Shown here piece after piece: positions 63,452-64,000 of a DNA stretch of 64,000 nucleotides. The translations under genes and the position numbers were made by a program. Source of the stretch: Actinomycetota bacterium (lineage in GTDB: Bacteria > Actinomycetota > Acidimicrobiia > Acidimicrobiales > Ilumatobacteraceae). Under the pieces are notes generated by a model. That model made no database searches. It was not told where the DNA came from and saw only the letters and a program-made list of their open reading frames with translations. The stretch's first letter is position 1. Each line of letters opens with the position of its first letter. Where the stretch lies: positions 24,443 through 88,442 of the forward strand of contig VFYV01000007.1 of NCBI GenBank assembly GCA_016871395.1, written 5' to 3'.

Positions 63452-63916
63452 TCATCGCCAGACAATGGCGGGAGTGGCTCGGTCTCGCGAATAACCCGAC
63501 GTTCCTGAGTCACGGCGCGACAGGCGAATCTCACTCGACCGCGGTGATCGTCACCACCATCTCGGGGTTCTCGATTTTCCCCCTTTTGTCGGTGATGCAG
63601 ACCTTGACGCCGCCGCGCGGTCCGCGGTGCGGGTAGAACCCTCGTTCCCGCAACCTCGTCCGCCGAAGTTTCGCCGTTAGCCGTGGCGGTGTCGCGGTCG
63701 CTGCCTCTCGAGTCGGCACTGGCGCCGATCGTCGGGCCGGTCACGGTGAGGGCGGAGATCACGACGCTGATGAACTTGCTCTCGCGGGTGATCCACACGA
63801 TGCTCTTCTGACCGGTTGGTGACAACCCGTGTGGTTGTTCGCCGGACCAGAGGATCGCCTCGTGGTCGCTCCAGACCTCTCCCGGGAATCGTTCGACCGA
63901 GTCAGGGGAAGCCCCG
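63452..63916. other. 465-bp region between the lipoprotein gene and tRNA-Arg: possible gene remnant
   Basis: No convincing intact gene. On the minus strand one open frame reads plausibly from the tRNA edge (FPGEVWSDHEAILWSGEQPH, KSIVWITRESKFISVVIS, to about 63640). A second frame then takes over with GGVKVCITDKRGKIENPE and stops at 63531. Together they look like one short exported or surface protein interrupted by a frameshift near 63640 and lacking a start codon. A CGCCA-N5-TGGCG hairpin lies near 63457-63471. Whether any of this is coding is uncertain. Confidence 0.3.
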
Positions 63917-63992
63917 TGGCGCCCACGGTAGGAATCGGACCTACGACCTTCTGCTCCGGAGGCAGACGCTCTATCCACTGAGCTACGTGGGC
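63917..63992 (-). tRNA. tRNA-Arg (anticodon CCG)
   Basis: Minus strand, 76 bases including an encoded CCA. Acceptor GCCCACG pairs with CGTGGGC. The D arm GCTC-AGTGGAT-AGAGC, anticodon stem TCTGC/GCAGA with loop CTCCGGA (anticodon CCG), and T arm GTAGG-TTCGATT-CCTAC are all regular. It reads CGG codons, frequent in this GC-rich genome. Confidence 0.95.
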
Positions 63993-64000
63993 AACTCTTG

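Noticed and set aside
63412..63636. Plus-strand open frame of 74 codons after the lipoprotein gene
   Set aside because: It starts inside the lipoprotein gene in another frame, with no ribosome site, promoter or recognisable motif.

Overview
The window comes from a high-GC actinobacterium. The best fit is class Acidimicrobiia or a close relative. This is inferred from WhiB, DUF3107, DUF3090 and SCO1664-type proteins, GlnR-like operators, many leaderless GTG/ATG starts, mycobacteria-like gene orders (acpS-nnrD-alr-tsaE-tsaB-rimI-tsaD-groES-groEL; pdtaS next to whiB and a DAG-kinase gene), and a complete System I (Ccm) cytochrome c maturation operon, which classical actinobacteria generally lack. 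No phage, insertion sequence or CRISPR array was recognised.

Layout. 1-3626: end of a GlmS-like gene, acpS, nnrD and alr (cell wall, ACP activation, nicotinamide repair). 3620-8496: a catabolic-looking block (amidohydrolase, isochorismatase-like pseudoenzyme, SDR, TetR, NTF2-like protein, LLM oxidoreductase) that separates alr from the t6A genes. 8590-13146: tsaE-tsaB-rimI-tsaD-dusB-maf. 13227-15329: CIRCE-controlled groES-groEL with a terminator. 15387-17815: small membrane protein, a 59-residue protein, CoA-type NUDIX hydrolase, GNAT and a secreted phospholipase A2. 17901-20967: riboflavin operon ribD-ribBA-ribH behind an FMN riboswitch, with no ribE. 20965-24616: group II decarboxylase, alpha/beta hydrolase and a sortase. 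24679-31218: ccmABCDEFGHI.

31222-34348: SixA, a sulfite-oxidase-fold protein, and an Mrp Fe-S carrier divergent from a SufR-like regulator. 34398-38532: DUF3107, a tandem hairpin repeat, PdtaS histidine kinase, WhiB, GDPD and DAG kinase. 38647-40414: etfBA. 40426-44143: an uncharacterised kinase-like/phosphatase/DUF3090 operon divergent from family-5 UDG. 44140-48603: HSL-type esterase, FrhB-like F420 iron-sulfur flavoprotein and a form II CoxL-type molybdenum subunit without partners. 48603-49234: a broken nucleotidyltransferase gene.

49259-52839: two amt-glnK pairs, each behind a GlnR-like operator with the same geometry. 53017-55071: CPA2 antiporter and a lone winged-helix protein. 55197-59116: acyl-CoA dehydrogenase and two MFS transporters. 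59228-60244: an apparent fusion of an alkyltransferase with a carboxymuconolactone-decarboxylase-like domain. 60254-63451: hypothetical protein, YqeY and a lipoprotein hydrolase. 63917-63992: tRNA-Arg(CCG).

The genes are mostly housekeeping for an aerobic, respiring, free-living cell: cytochrome c, ETF, ammonium scavenging, flavin supply and Fe-S assembly. The less ordinary items are the MGMT-CMD fusion, the tandem hairpin array, the kinase-like/phosphatase module, the orphan CoxL beside an FrhB protein, and the very compact promoter architecture.
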